Shown: piece after piece, positions 33,900 through 43,555 of the stretch
Layout of the letters: the number at the start of each line of letters is the position of its first letter
How positions within the stretch are numbered: the stretch's first letter is position 1
From: Metabacillus_B sp050107715
GTDB taxonomy: Bacteria > Bacillota > Bacilli > Bacillales > Bacillaceae
Length of the DNA stretch: 64,000 nt
Assembly (NCBI RefSeq): GCF_050107715.1
Contig: NZ_JBNILN010000006.1
Span: forward strand, 146,575-210,574
Direction of reading: 5' to 3'
The notes under the pieces: model-generated
Seen by the model: the letters and a program-made list of their open reading frames with translations, nothing else
Databases searched by the model: none
Told to the model about the DNA's origin: nothing
Made by a program: the position numbers and the translations under genes

Positions 33900-33930
33900 A
33901 AAAGGTATCATAGTGAATGGAAGGAAGAGC

Positions 33931-34839
33931 ATGATGGCAGAGAATAGAGGAATCTTACTGGAAAGCGGTACAAATGAGCTGGAATTAGTAGAGTTTCTAA
34001 TTGGTGAAAACCGCTTTGGCATAAACGTTATTAAAGTGAAAGAGATCATTCAGCCTGTACCAGTTACAGCTGTCCCGCACTCGCACTCATATGTTGAGGG
34101 AATCATGGAACTTCGCGGCGAGGTGCTTCCTGTAATTAATGTGGCGAAAGCCTTGAATTTGCAGGAAAAGGAAATGACCCGTTCAGATAAGTTTATTGTC
34201 ACAGAGTTTAATAAACAAAAACTAATCTTTCATGTGCAAAATGTCACACAAATTCATCGGGTGACATGGGATATGATTGAGAAGCCTTCAACGATGTATC
34301 AAGGTCTGGAATCACATATAACTGGAGTGATCCAGCTGAATGAAAAGATGATTCTCATGCTTGATTTTGAAAAAATTGTAGTCGATATCGATCCGGCGTC
34401 CGGTCTTACCGTGGAGCGTGTGAAAAAGCTTGGGAAAAGAGAACGCTCAGAAAAGAAGATTCTCATAGCAGAAGATTCACCTATGCTGCGAAAGCTTTTA
34501 AAAGAGACCTTAGAAGAAGCAGGGTTCTCAAACATGGAGCTGTTTGAAAACGGGAGGGAGGCCTACCTTTATCTTGAACAGGCCGCTGAAGAGCAGGGGA
34601 AAGCGCGAGATTGGATTCACCTGGTGATTACGGATATTGAGATGCCTCAAATGGATGGTCTTCACTTAACAAAAAAATTGAAGGAACATCACGTGCTTCA
34701 GGAAATCCCTGTCATCATTTTTTCATCCCTTATCACAGATGATCTTATGCATAAGGGAATTAGGGTCGGAGCAACAGCTCAGGTAAGCAAACCTGAAATT
34801 GATGAGCTGGTTGCATTAATTGATCAGCATATTTTATAG
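33931..34839 (+). CDS. cheV: Chemotaxis coupling protein CheV
   Basis: A 302-residue fusion of a CheW-like domain (about 15-160: LVEFLIGENRFGINVIKVKEI, GIMELRGEVLPVINV) and a response-regulator receiver (about 175-302) with acidic pocket EDSP, phosphorylated Asp235 in VITDIEMPQMDG, and Lys in VSKPE. It couples receptors to CheA and helps adaptation. With the start at ATG 33931, the phospho-site is Asp235, as in B. subtilis; an ATG at 33934 is equally spaced from GGAAGGAA. Confidence 0.94.
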   Translation: MMAENRGILLESGTNELELVEFLIGENRFGINVIKVKEIIQPVPVTAVPHSHSYVEGIMELRGEVLPVINVAKALNLQEKEMTRSDKFIVTEFNKQKLIFHVQNVTQIHRVTWDMIEKPSTMYQGLESHITGVIQLNEKMILMLDFEKIVVDIDPASGLTVERVKKLGKRERSEKKILIAEDSPMLRKLLKETLEEAGFSNMELFENGREAYLYLEQAAEEQGKARDWIHLVITDIEMPQMDGLHLTKKLKEHHVLQEIPVIIFSSLITDDLMHKGIRVGATAQVSKPEIDELVALIDQHIL

Positions 34840-34869
34840 TAAAAAGAAAGGACTGGAGGGTGTAACCGT

Positions 34870-35412
34870 ATGATTAGCGAAGCAAAGAGATTTGCTGAGT
34901 TTGCCCACAGGGGCCAGGTCCGCAAATTATCAGGTACACCATATTTCATGCATGCTGAAAATACGGCTACGATTCTAATGAAAGCAGGAGCCTCTAATCC
35001 CCTTATTGCAGCCGGATATTTGCACGATACGGTAGAAGATACCGACACGGAACTCGAGGACATTCAGCAGAAATTCGGAGTCGAGGTTGCAGAGCTTGTC
35101 GCTTTCAATACAGAGGATAAAACCAAAACTTGGGAAGAAAGAAAGCAGGCGACGATCGACAGGGCTGGTGAGGCAACCTTGCAGGAAAAAATGCTTCTTG
35201 CAGCGGATAAGCTGGACAATCTGCAAAGCATTGAACAGGAATACAGCAAATACGGGGACGAGCTTTGGAAGCATTTTAACCGCGGCAAAGACCAGCAGAG
35301 CTGGTATTATAGGGAAGTTGTAAAACAGCTATTTGTAAGGCTGCAGCCTTCTGACATCCCGACTTATTTTTACTCGCTCGAAAGGCTTCAAAATCGGTTA
35401 TTCTCAAAATAG
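34870..35412 (+). CDS. HD-domain protein, putative small alarmone hydrolase
   Basis: A 180-residue HD-superfamily hydrolase. AKRFAEFAHRGQVRKLSGTPYFMHAE resembles the start of the RelA/SpoT hydrolase domain; the metal-binding set is visible as His (FMHAENTA), HDTVEDT, and Asp in AADKLDNL. The size and these motifs fit the MESH1/SpoT-type small alarmone hydrolases, which cleave (p)ppGpp, but a general phosphohydrolase is possible. No synthetase or TGS domain. GGAGGGTG precedes ATG 34870, 30 bp after cheV, possibly in one transcript ending at 35444. Confidence 0.7.
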   Translation: MISEAKRFAEFAHRGQVRKLSGTPYFMHAENTATILMKAGASNPLIAAGYLHDTVEDTDTELEDIQQKFGVEVAELVAFNTEDKTKTWEERKQATIDRAGEATLQEKMLLAADKLDNLQSIEQEYSKYGDELWKHFNRGKDQQSWYYREVVKQLFVRLQPSDIPTYFYSLERLQNRLFSK

Positions 35413-35413
35413 G

Positions 35414-35444
35414 AAAACCGTGCGGACATCCCGCACGGTTTTTA
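35414..35444. terminator. Bidirectional terminator between the HD gene and ykyB
   Basis: AAAACCGTGCGG-gacat-CCGCACGGTTTTT, serving both converging genes. Confidence 0.88.
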
Positions 35445-35915
35445 ATAGTTTTCTCCCAGTTTTTTGAACACTGGCTTCACATATGTACGTGAATGCGGCT
35501 GTCCGGATTGAGGCTGAGACAATTTTTCTTCTTTAATGCCGGTATAGGCCTGCAGCAATTCTTTAGCTTTTTGTAGAGGGAAATGGCTTTTTGGGTTGCG
35601 GTAGGTCTGGTTTAGGGACCCTAAGTGCGGGAGCTGCTGGAAATCTTCCTTGGATGGAGGCATATGAAAATAGTAGGAGCCTGCACAGACTAAAACGTCC
35701 GATTGCTGTTTGCTGAATTTGGGGTTCTTTGAGAAATGAAGGCCTTTCTTTTCTGCTTTCCCCTCGGAAATCAATTTGATCAGAGCTTTCTTCTTTAGAA
35801 AATAAAGATACTTAGGATTGGTTGCAGTTTTAGCATGGCGGTTAACGGTGTAAACAGCTTTTGCAATATTCTCCGGAGTCATTTGCAAAAATTGGTCTTT
35901 CTTTCTGTCGGTCAT
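35442..35915 (-). CDS. ykyB: YkyB family protein
   Basis: A 157-residue basic protein conserved in Bacillus, function unknown. Begins TPENIAKAVYTVNRHAKTA and contains YLYFLKKKAL and YRNPKSHFPL. Same place as in B. subtilis, next to cheV. AAGGAGC lies eight bases before ATG 35915. No membrane segment or signal peptide. Confidence 0.85.
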   Translation of the reverse strand: MTDRKKDQFLQMTPENIAKAVYTVNRHAKTATNPKYLYFLKKKALIKLISEGKAEKKGLHFSKNPKFSKQQSDVLVCAGSYYFHMPPSKEDFQQLPHLGSLNQTYRNPKSHFPLQKAKELLQAYTGIKEEKLSQPQSGQPHSRTYVKPVFKKLGENY

Positions 35916-35993
35916 ACGTAAGCTCCTTAATTTGCCAATATGTTTTATTGATTTAGTACAATTATACGAAACCGTTTAGAAATTGCAACTGCT

Positions 35994-37511
35994 TCAAAGA
36001 AGCTGCAAGCTTGCTTCTTTCTCCATATTCTCAGGGAGTTCCATATATTCCAGAAAAAGTTCTGTGTATGTCGGATCCCACTGGGTTCCTTTCCCTTCCT
36101 GGAGAATCATTAAGGCTTGTTCCAAGGGCATTCCTTTCCGATATGGACGGTCTGATGTCATGGCATCAAATGCATCAGCCACTGCCAAAATCCTCCCGAA
36201 CTCTGGGATTTCTTCTCCCTTGAGTCCTTCCGGATACCCTAGTCCATCATATCGTTCATGATGAAATTTAACTCCTGGAATAAGGGGGGCCATAGCGGAG
36301 GCGGGCTCTACGTTGGATAAAATATTCGCACCAATTACAGGATGGCGCTTAATTTCTTCGAATTCATCATCTGTTAATCGTCCGTCCTTAAGCAAAATAC
36401 TATCTTTTATTCCAATCTTGCCAATATCATGCAGCAGAGCTGCTTTTTTAAGCAGGTCAAGTTCTCCGTTATCCATACCCGCTTTCTGCCCGATAATAAA
36501 CGCATATTCAGAGACTCTGATGGAATGGCCGGCTGTATAGAGGTCTCTCGCATCAAGGGTCATGGCCAGTGTCCGAAACAGGCTTTCTGTTAACTGGCTG
36601 TTAATGCGGTCTTTAGCTTTAAGACCGTCAAGCATTTGATTATAGCCTGAAATAAGCCTGGAAAATTCATCAGAATAAACCTCATTCCGATACTCATATT
36701 CACCTTCTTTAACGGACTGCATTCCTTTCTCCAAGTTGGAAATCGGTTCACCGATGTCTTTAAGAAGAAGAAAGCATACAAATGTGGAAAAGCCAACTGA
36801 CATCAGCATAACCAGAGCAGCCCAGCTCCAATAATCCTGTATGAGCCTGAGAGAAGCTTCATTCAGGTGAACCTGAGTGGCGATACTGAAAAGCAGCAGG
36901 GGGAAAATACCAATATAAATAGCAGTGAAAAGAACCTTTTTCTTTATTGATATATAAATTGCCGGAGACTGAGCAAGATCTTCACCAAATTGCATTAATG
37001 CCCTTCTCCTAATGTCAAAAAGCAAAGGTTTAATGGAGGAGGTTGTCAGAAAATATTCGATTACACTATGCATACCCGCGATTAAAATGGCTCCTACCAA
37101 TGCAAGAATAATGTAATAGCCAGGGAAACTAAATTGCCCGCTTACATATAATACAGCTGCAACGGAAAATCCGGGTACAGAGAAACCGAATAGATGGGGG
37201 AAATTGATGCGGAATATTGTTCTCTGAGGGAATTTGTGGACCTCGTAAAACGCTTTTCTCATCTCATCAAAAGAGGCATCGCTTAAAAGACCTTTCCGAA
37301 TGGGTTTAAGCTGGGCCTTTAAAAAAAGAATGTCCAGTGAAATCATGCACAAAAACGCGCCGGCCATCACGGACATTAAAATGAGGATTTCTCTGAATGT
37401 AATCGACAGGGTTGAAAATATAAAAACGGATCCTACCCCAAAAACTGCCACAATCGAACCTAAGATATAGTTAAAAATAACTTTTTTTATAAACTGAGAA
37501 TAAATTTTCAT
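35994..37511 (-). CDS. Membrane HD-GYP domain protein with HAMP
   Basis: A 505-residue protein. About six membrane helices in residues 15-265, a HAMP-like linker (about 255-310) and a C-terminal HD-GYP domain (about 320-490) with HDIGKIGI, HPVIGANIL and HHERYDGLGYPEGL. All the metal-binding histidines and aspartates of c-di-GMP phosphodiesterases of this class are visible. Probably degrades c-di-GMP in response to a membrane signal. AAAGGTTG precedes ATG 37511. Not present at this position in B. subtilis. Confidence 0.85.
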   Translation of the reverse strand: MKIYSQFIKKVIFNYILGSIVAVFGVGSVFIFSTLSITFREILILMSVMAGAFLCMISLDILFLKAQLKPIRKGLLSDASFDEMRKAFYEVHKFPQRTIFRINFPHLFGFSVPGFSVAAVLYVSGQFSFPGYYIILALVGAILIAGMHSVIEYFLTTSSIKPLLFDIRRRALMQFGEDLAQSPAIYISIKKKVLFTAIYIGIFPLLLFSIATQVHLNEASLRLIQDYWSWAALVMLMSVGFSTFVCFLLLKDIGEPISNLEKGMQSVKEGEYEYRNEVYSDEFSRLISGYNQMLDGLKAKDRINSQLTESLFRTLAMTLDARDLYTAGHSIRVSEYAFIIGQKAGMDNGELDLLKKAALLHDIGKIGIKDSILLKDGRLTDDEFEEIKRHPVIGANILSNVEPASAMAPLIPGVKFHHERYDGLGYPEGLKGEEIPEFGRILAVADAFDAMTSDRPYRKGMPLEQALMILQEGKGTQWDPTYTELFLEYMELPENMEKEASLQLL

Positions 37512-37593
37512 GTATGCACAACCTTTGGGATCATTAACATCTTATACCTAATTATACTAAAATCGACAAAAAGTTGCATTATGAAAATAATAT

Positions 37594-37620
37594 AAACGGC
37601 TGATGCGGAATCAGCCGTTT
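37594..37620. terminator. Terminator of ykuC overlapping its stop codon
   Basis: AAACGGCTGAT-gcgga-ATCAGCCGTTT; the ykuC stop codon is in the first arm as read on the minus strand. Confidence 0.75.
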
Positions 37621-38918
37621 ATAGGACCGGTATTCATTGTTTTTTTGACCTTGCTTTCCTCAAGCTTCTTTCTTTTTTCTTCACGGTCTGCCTGTTCGCT
37701 GAGTTTTGGAAGTGTCAGCAGATAGAAGATGAATACAAGGAAAATCACCGTGGCCATGCCGTAATAAATATAATCGATTGTTTCAATAAATTTAGGAAAA
37801 ACGAGAGCGATCAGGCCCAATGTTAGGGATTGTGCAGTCATCATAAGAGGATCAATCCAGCCGCTTACTCTTCCCATTAATTTTGGATTAACAAGCTTTG
37901 GTATCCATCCTCCGATGGCGATGTTAACAGGTCCCAAACAGATGCCGATAAAAAAGACGGCTGTCAAATAAACCCATAAATGATCTGTAAGTCCGAGCAG
38001 GACAATAAGAGCGGATGCGATAAATATAGGAACAATCATCATGATATACGGCTTTATTTTTTTCTCAATGACTGTCGCGAGCGCACTTCCTGCCAGCAGT
38101 CCAATCCCAAGAGAGACTGCAAAGAAAGAGGCATACCATTCATAATTTTCAGGTGAAAGCTTGTACTTCATTGTGAACATAGGAAGAATAGCGAACCCGC
38201 CGGTTACAAAGCCAAACACAAAAAAACCAAAAATAATTACAGCAAGAAGCTTGTTTTGGAGAATGTAAAGGATCCCTTCCTTGAAATCGCTGATAGAAGA
38301 CTTCACATTGACATCCTTCCAGTTTAATTTCCCATTCGGAAGCCTTGCACCTTTAGGAATTCTGCATGCCCTGATCAGGAGAGCTGATACTACAAAGCTT
38401 ATAAAATCGATTACGACCGCCCCGTGAATCCCGATTGTTTTATAGGCTACAGCTCCAAGACCCACTCCGAAGACCATAAATAAGCTGAATAAAATTTGAT
38501 TTAAACCTGCCGCTTGAGCGTATTGCTCCTTTTTAAGTATTCCCTGAACCAAGCTGTTTTCAGCAGGAAAGAAGAACTTGGTGACAGCACTTCTGAGGAA
38601 CAGAATGAAGAAAATGAGCGGAATCGAATTCAGGAAAAGTGCGCCGAACAGAACTACACTTAATCCTGCACGGATCCAGTCGCAATTCTCTGCCACTTTT
38701 TTTCTGTCAAACCGGTCAGCCACAACTCCCACTAAAAAGAACACGAAAATTGTCGGGAGTGAATACATAAGCTCTGCAAGTGTAGCGTAATAGGGCTGGC
38801 TGCTGAAGTGTTCAAGCATAAAAAATGCAAAGGCCATATTCCCTATAGTTGTTCCCATTTGCGAAGAAAGGGCTGCAAAGAAGAGCTTCACGAAATTAGG
38901 ATTCTTAAAAATCTCCAT
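37611..38918 (-). CDS. ykuC: MFS transporter YkuC
   Basis: A 435-residue, 12-helix major facilitator of the MFS_3/enterobactin-exporter-like type. It starts MEIFKNPNFVKLFFAALSSQMG and has GVVADRFDRKKV at loop 2-3. Related to macrolide/drug exporters; B. subtilis YkuC occupies the same position. Substrate unknown. AGGAGCG lies about ten bases before ATG 38918. Confidence 0.85.
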   Translation of the reverse strand: MEIFKNPNFVKLFFAALSSQMGTTIGNMAFAFFMLEHFSSQPYYATLAELMYSLPTIFVFFLVGVVADRFDRKKVAENCDWIRAGLSVVLFGALFLNSIPLIFFILFLRSAVTKFFFPAENSLVQGILKKEQYAQAAGLNQILFSLFMVFGVGLGAVAYKTIGIHGAVVIDFISFVVSALLIRACRIPKGARLPNGKLNWKDVNVKSSISDFKEGILYILQNKLLAVIIFGFFVFGFVTGGFAILPMFTMKYKLSPENYEWYASFFAVSLGIGLLAGSALATVIEKKIKPYIMMIVPIFIASALIVLLGLTDHLWVYLTAVFFIGICLGPVNIAIGGWIPKLVNPKLMGRVSGWIDPLMMTAQSLTLGLIALVFPKFIETIDYIYYGMATVIFLVFIFYLLTLPKLSEQADREEKRKKLEESKVKKTMNTGPING

Positions 38919-39037
38919 AATAAATAACGCTCCTATTCATGACTCAATCATTCAACTGTTATTATAAGTGATAGGTCCTTTATTTAACATGGAATGTTTG
39001 TAAATTTTTTACTACAATTATCTTTACTTCGCTTTTA

Positions 39038-39532
39038 CTAAATGGTAATAGTCACCTTAGTTCCATTCGGTACGTACCCGGCCAGCTCAAGAACGTCTTT
39101 ATTATACATCCTGATGCATCCTTTTGAAACCGATTGTCCGATCGAGGAAGGGGTATTTGTACCATGTATCCCGTAGCCTGCTTTGGATAGGGAAAGCCAC
39201 ATCGAGCCATAAGGACCTCCCGGATTCGGCTGTCGGTTTACAATAACAAAGTCTCCTTTTGGAGTAGCATACAGCATCCGCCCGGTGGCAATAGGGTATT
39301 GCCTTATAAGCAAACCGTTCCTGTAAAGGCCAAGCTTTTTTTTATTAATGGATACAGCGATGCGGTATGGTATGGAATCCGGTTCAGGCAATCCGGGAAT
39401 CACAATATTCATGCCAGGGGTCAATGGTGTTTGGATTGAAATGCGGTTCGCGTCTGCGAGTTTTTCCGGAGAAACACGGAAGTCTTTTGAAAGCGATAAA
39501 ACCGTCTCTCCCGCTTTTACTTTATAAATCAT
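39038..39532 (-). CDS. ykuD: L,D-transpeptidase YkuD with LysM domain
   Basis: A 164-residue cell-wall enzyme, the same length as B. subtilis YkuD. Residues 1-50 form one LysM peptidoglycan-binding domain (YKVKAGETVLSLSKDFRVS); residues 55-164 the L,D-transpeptidase fold with the catalytic HGTNTPSSIGQSVSKGCIRM (His and Cys). It makes or edits 3-3 crosslinks, and in B. subtilis it is associated with spores. ATG 39532 follows AAAGGTGG. An in-frame start further upstream (39649) has no ribosome site. Confidence 0.93.
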   Translation of the reverse strand: MIYKVKAGETVLSLSKDFRVSPEKLADANRISIQTPLTPGMNIVIPGLPEPDSIPYRIAVSINKKKLGLYRNGLLIRQYPIATGRMLYATPKGDFVIVNRQPNPGGPYGSMWLSLSKAGYGIHGTNTPSSIGQSVSKGCIRMYNKDVLELAGYVPNGTKVTITI

Positions 39533-39677
39533 GATATTCCACCTTTCAAATGTTCGGCGTGATCCTCTAGCACAAATTATGCATAAACATGTATTTGTTT
39601 CCACTTGCAGGGAGGCGATGAAGACGGTTTGTGATATAATAAGGTGCAAAATTCATACAAGACTAAGGGTGTTTATA

Positions 39678-41207
39678 ATGGATAAAGAAAAATTTGCGAT
39701 AATTGATATAGGTTCCAATACAATGCGTCTTGTCATATTTGAGCGGGATAAAAGCGGCAGACTGAAGGAAATAGAAAACGTCAAGGCTGCAGCCCGCCTC
39801 CGCAACTACCTTAATGATGAAAATGTTATGGAGGACGAGGGTGTCAGAAAAATGGTGGATATCCTCAAAAGCTTTCAGGAGGTGGCAAGGCATCACAAGC
39901 TCAAAAATGTCCATACAGTGGCAACGGCTGCAATCAGACAAGCTGTAAATAAAGATGATATTTTACTTGCCGCAGAGCAGGAAACGGACTTTTCTATCCG
40001 TCTTCTTTCTGAATATGAAGAGGCGTATTATGGATTTTTAGCTGTAATCAATTCTACCTCTATCAAAAATGGAATTACGGTAGATATAGGTGGAGGAAGT
40101 ACGGAGATCACCCTTTTCCGGAATCGTGAGCTTAAGGAATACCACAGTTTCCCGTTTGGCGCCCTTTCCCTCCGAAAAAAATTCATCAGTGGTGATCTTC
40201 CGAATGATAAAGAGTTTGAACGCCTATCGCTTTACATAACTGAACAGCTGCAGCAGCTACCATGGCTGAAGGATCAAATGCTCCCAGTGATTGGAATCGG
40301 CGGAAGTGCAAGGAACCTTGTACAGGTAGATCAAGCTTTAAAAGAATATCCTCTCGCAGGAGTCCATCAGTATGAAATGGCACCTGAAGACATCGACAGT
40401 CTCCTGGTCTATCTTAGAGCTCAATCCTTCGAGGACCTTCAGAGAGTGGACGGGCTATCCAAGGACAGGGCAGATTTGATCATCCCGGCAGCGATGGTTT
40501 TTCAAACGCTGTGCACATCGGTGCAATCTGAAAAATTTGTTATGAGCAGAAAAGGGCTGAGAGATGGGGTTTTTTATGAAGATCTGTCCCGGGAATACGG
40601 GATCAGTGCCTACCCGAATGTAGTAGAGGAAAGCTTCTATGAAATGGCCTCCGATTACAATATTGATTTGAATCATGTCCTTCCGGTAACCAATATGGCC
40701 GTTGAATTTATCCGGCTTCTGGAAAAAGAGCGCCTTGTTTCTTATTCCGACCAGGATTTATCTGATTTAAGAAGAGGAGCGTTCGTCTTTAACCTTGGCG
40801 AGTATATAGATTCTGAATCGAGCAGCAAGCATACGTTTTATCTGCTTGCAAACAGGACCATCGACGGCATGAATCATAAAGAACGCCTGAAAACAGCTCT
40901 GATTGCTTCTTTTATAGGCAAAACCTCTCTTAAACAATACGTGGAACCGTTCAATTCCTGGTTTTCAAAAGAAGAACAAAAAACCATCCGCACATCAGGA
41001 GCTATATTAAAATTTATTTACAGTCTGAACTCCACAAAACGGAATATCGTGGATAAAATTGAGCTTTCTCAGGAAAATGACGTATTAACTATTGACGTCC
41101 ATTGCAATGCTGATTGGGGTCCGGAAGCTTATCAGGCTGAAAAAAACAAAAAGCATATTGAGAAAATTTTCAGAATGACTGTTGAAATCAATTTCAATTT
41201 TTCCTGA
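39678..41207 (+). CDS. ppx: Exopolyphosphatase, Ppx/GppA family
   Basis: A 509-residue phosphatase of the actin-like ATPase superfamily. N-terminal FAIIDIGSNTMRLVIF and VDIGGGSTEITLF are the two phosphate-binding motifs; GIGGSARNL follows; a C-terminal HD-like helical part (about 315-509) completes the long form. Hydrolyses polyphosphate from the end, or pppGpp. ATG 39678 follows AAGGGTG. Paired with ppk downstream, with opposite enzymatic directions; the pair is absent from this spot in B. subtilis. Confidence 0.9.
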   Translation: MDKEKFAIIDIGSNTMRLVIFERDKSGRLKEIENVKAAARLRNYLNDENVMEDEGVRKMVDILKSFQEVARHHKLKNVHTVATAAIRQAVNKDDILLAAEQETDFSIRLLSEYEEAYYGFLAVINSTSIKNGITVDIGGGSTEITLFRNRELKEYHSFPFGALSLRKKFISGDLPNDKEFERLSLYITEQLQQLPWLKDQMLPVIGIGGSARNLVQVDQALKEYPLAGVHQYEMAPEDIDSLLVYLRAQSFEDLQRVDGLSKDRADLIIPAAMVFQTLCTSVQSEKFVMSRKGLRDGVFYEDLSREYGISAYPNVVEESFYEMASDYNIDLNHVLPVTNMAVEFIRLLEKERLVSYSDQDLSDLRRGAFVFNLGEYIDSESSSKHTFYLLANRTIDGMNHKERLKTALIASFIGKTSLKQYVEPFNSWFSKEEQKTIRTSGAILKFIYSLNSTKRNIVDKIELSQENDVLTIDVHCNADWGPEAYQAEKNKKHIEKIFRMTVEINFNFS

Positions 41208-41268
41208 AAATCTGTTTGATCCACACTTGAAAGGGAAAAAGCTGATTGAATTGTTTTGTGCACACAAC

Positions 41269-41322
41269 TTCACAAAACTATAAAGAAACCTTTACAAAGA
41301 CTTGAATTTACTTTGGTACGAT
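41269..41322 (+). promoter_or_regulatory. PhoP-box-like direct repeats and -10 upstream of ppk
   Basis: TTCACA (41269), ATAAAG (41280), TTTACA (41291) and TTGAAT (41302) are spaced exactly 11 bp apart, as in Bacillus PhoP boxes (TTAACA-like repeats), followed by a -10-like TACGAT (41317-41322). There is no good -35, as expected for an activated promoter. Confidence 0.55.
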
Positions 41323-41353
41323 ACAAATGATTGAAGGGTGGCGATTCTTTATA

Positions 41354-43459
41354 ATGACTATTGTAAAAAAAGGTGCTGATTTAAGCAGCCCGGCATATTA
41401 TAACAACCGCGAGCTGAGCTGGCTCGCTTTTAATGAAAGAGTACTTGAAGAAGCGATCGATGACCGAAACCCTTTGCTGGAGAGGCTTAAGTTTCTTGCT
41501 ATTTTCAGTTCAAATCTAGACGAGTTTTTTATGGTGAGGGTTGCGGGGCTGAAGGATCAGGTTAAGGCCGGATTTAACAAACCGGAAAATAAAGCAGGTC
41601 TCACACCTAAACGCCAGCTTGCAAAAATTGCAGAAGACAACCACAGGCTTGTGGAACTTCAAAGCAGTACTTTCACCCAGATCCTCCAGCCAGCTTTAAA
41701 GGAAGAGGGCATTGAATTTTTGGCCTTCAGCCAGCTTAATTCCAATCAGCTGAACAGATTGGAAGAATATTTTGATGAACAGATCTTTCCTGTGCTGACC
41801 CCTATGGCGGTGGATGCATACCGGCCGTTTCCTATGCTGCTGAATAAAAGCCTGAATCTGGCGATTGTCCTTAAGGACCCGGATGCCCCGGCTGAATTGC
41901 GCCATAAAACCGCAATTGTACAGGTTCCCTCAGTACTGGAGCGTTTTGTTAAACTGGATCATCCTGATAAAGACCATTTCGTATTGCTTGAAGATATTAT
42001 TTCTCATTACATATATAAGCTCTTTACGGGCTACAGGGTAGAATCCGTTACTCAGTTCAGGATTACCCGAAATGCGGATATGACGATCCATGAAGAGGGA
42101 GCAAGAGACCTTCTGAAAGAGATTGAAAAGGAATTGAAGAAAAGGAAGTGGGGAGCTGCGGTCCGGCTGGAGCTTAAGAAAGACAGCTATGACCGGAATG
42201 TGCTTCGTTATTTGCTGCATGAACTGGAAATTCATGAAAAAGATGTGTATGAAGTGGAAGGGCCTCTTGATTTAACCTTTCTGTTCGGCTTTTTCAATGA
42301 GCTTTCCTCCGTTCATGATCACCTTGAATTCCAGACGTTAATTCCGCAGCCGCCGAAGGATCTTATATCCGATGAGCTTATATTTGACCAAGCGTCCGAA
42401 AAAGACATTTTTCTTCACCATCCATATGAGTCCTTTCAGCCAGTTGTCGATTTTGTTGCTGATGCGGCCGACGACCCTGATGTGCTGGCGATTAAGCAGA
42501 CACTTTATCGTGTCAGCGGAGGATCTCCTATTATCGAAGGGCTCAAAAGAGCAGCTGAGAATGGAAAACAGGTTACAGTTCTTGTGGAGCTGAAGGCAAG
42601 ATTCGATGAGGAAAACAATGTTCAATGGGCGAAAGAGCTGGAAAAAGCAGGCTGCCACGTCATTTATGGAATGACTTATTTAAAGACCCACAGTAAAATA
42701 ACACTCGTGGTCCGCAAGAAAAACAACCGCATCGAGCGATTCGTCCATCTTGGAACGGGGAATTACAACGAAAAAACGGCCAACATCTATACAGATATGG
42801 GATTGGTGACATCAAAAAGGAAGTTCGGGATTGATGCGACTAATTTCTTTAACTATTTGAGCGGTTATACGGAAAAGCCTGTATTCCATCATTTGTCAGT
42901 GGCTCCTTTTGACATCCGGAAGGATTTTATTCAGCTGATTGATCACGAAATCAGATTCCACAAACAATTTGGAAACGGCCGAATTATATGCAAAATGAAT
43001 TCATTAACTGACAAAGTCGTAATCATGAAACTTTACGAGGCGTCTAACGCTGGAGTGAAAATTGATTTGATTGTCAGGGGAATCTGCTGTCTTCGCCCCG
43101 GAATCAAAGGGGTCAGCGAAAACATCCGGGTACGGAGCATAGTGGGAAGGCTGTTGGAGCATAGCCGGATCTATTATTTCCACCATAACGGGGAAGAAAA
43201 AACATACCTGTCTTCCGCAGATATGATGACACGCAATATGGAAAAAAGAGTGGAAATTGCTTTTCCTATTTTTGACGGGAACATTAAAAAACGGTTAAAC
43301 CGTATTTTAGCGGTTCAGCTCGAGGACAACATGAAAGCCAGAGAGCAAAATGCAGACGGCATATACAAATATGTTAAACGAGAAAAGGATGAACCTGAAG
43401 TTGACAGTCAGCTTGTTTTATTTGGAATGGCTTACAGAGTACTCGAAGATGAAGAATAA
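41354..43459 (+). CDS. ppk: Polyphosphate kinase
   Basis: A 701-residue PPK1 that builds polyphosphate from ATP. The four-domain layout is visible: N domain (YYNNRELSWLAFNERVLEEA, SNLDEFFMVRVAGL), head domain, and two phospholipase-D-like catalytic domains. The autophosphorylated histidine is in YLKTHSKITLVVR; the second catalytic histidine is in LLEHSRIYYF. ATG 41354 is chosen; ATG 41327 lies over the predicted transcription start. Separate promoter with PhoP-like repeats suggests phosphate control. Terminator at 43493. Confidence 0.93.
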   Translation: MTIVKKGADLSSPAYYNNRELSWLAFNERVLEEAIDDRNPLLERLKFLAIFSSNLDEFFMVRVAGLKDQVKAGFNKPENKAGLTPKRQLAKIAEDNHRLVELQSSTFTQILQPALKEEGIEFLAFSQLNSNQLNRLEEYFDEQIFPVLTPMAVDAYRPFPMLLNKSLNLAIVLKDPDAPAELRHKTAIVQVPSVLERFVKLDHPDKDHFVLLEDIISHYIYKLFTGYRVESVTQFRITRNADMTIHEEGARDLLKEIEKELKKRKWGAAVRLELKKDSYDRNVLRYLLHELEIHEKDVYEVEGPLDLTFLFGFFNELSSVHDHLEFQTLIPQPPKDLISDELIFDQASEKDIFLHHPYESFQPVVDFVADAADDPDVLAIKQTLYRVSGGSPIIEGLKRAAENGKQVTVLVELKARFDEENNVQWAKELEKAGCHVIYGMTYLKTHSKITLVVRKKNNRIERFVHLGTGNYNEKTANIYTDMGLVTSKRKFGIDATNFFNYLSGYTEKPVFHHLSVAPFDIRKDFIQLIDHEIRFHKQFGNGRIICKMNSLTDKVVIMKLYEASNAGVKIDLIVRGICCLRPGIKGVSENIRVRSIVGRLLEHSRIYYFHHNGEEKTYLSSADMMTRNMEKRVEIAFPIFDGNIKKRLNRILAVQLEDNMKAREQNADGIYKYVKREKDEPEVDSQLVLFGMAYRVLEDEE

Positions 43460-43492
43460 AAAGAGATCAGAATAAGCGCTTAGAAAAGAGTA

Positions 43493-43537
43493 AAACCCAA
43501 GAACGCCGATGTAAGCGGCCTTGGGTTTCTTTTTTTA
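43493..43537 (+). terminator. Terminator of ppk
   Basis: AAACCCAAG..CTTGGGTTT with inner GCC/GGC, then a run of seven T. Confidence 0.8.
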
Positions 43538-43555
43538 AAGCTCTGCTAAACTTGG

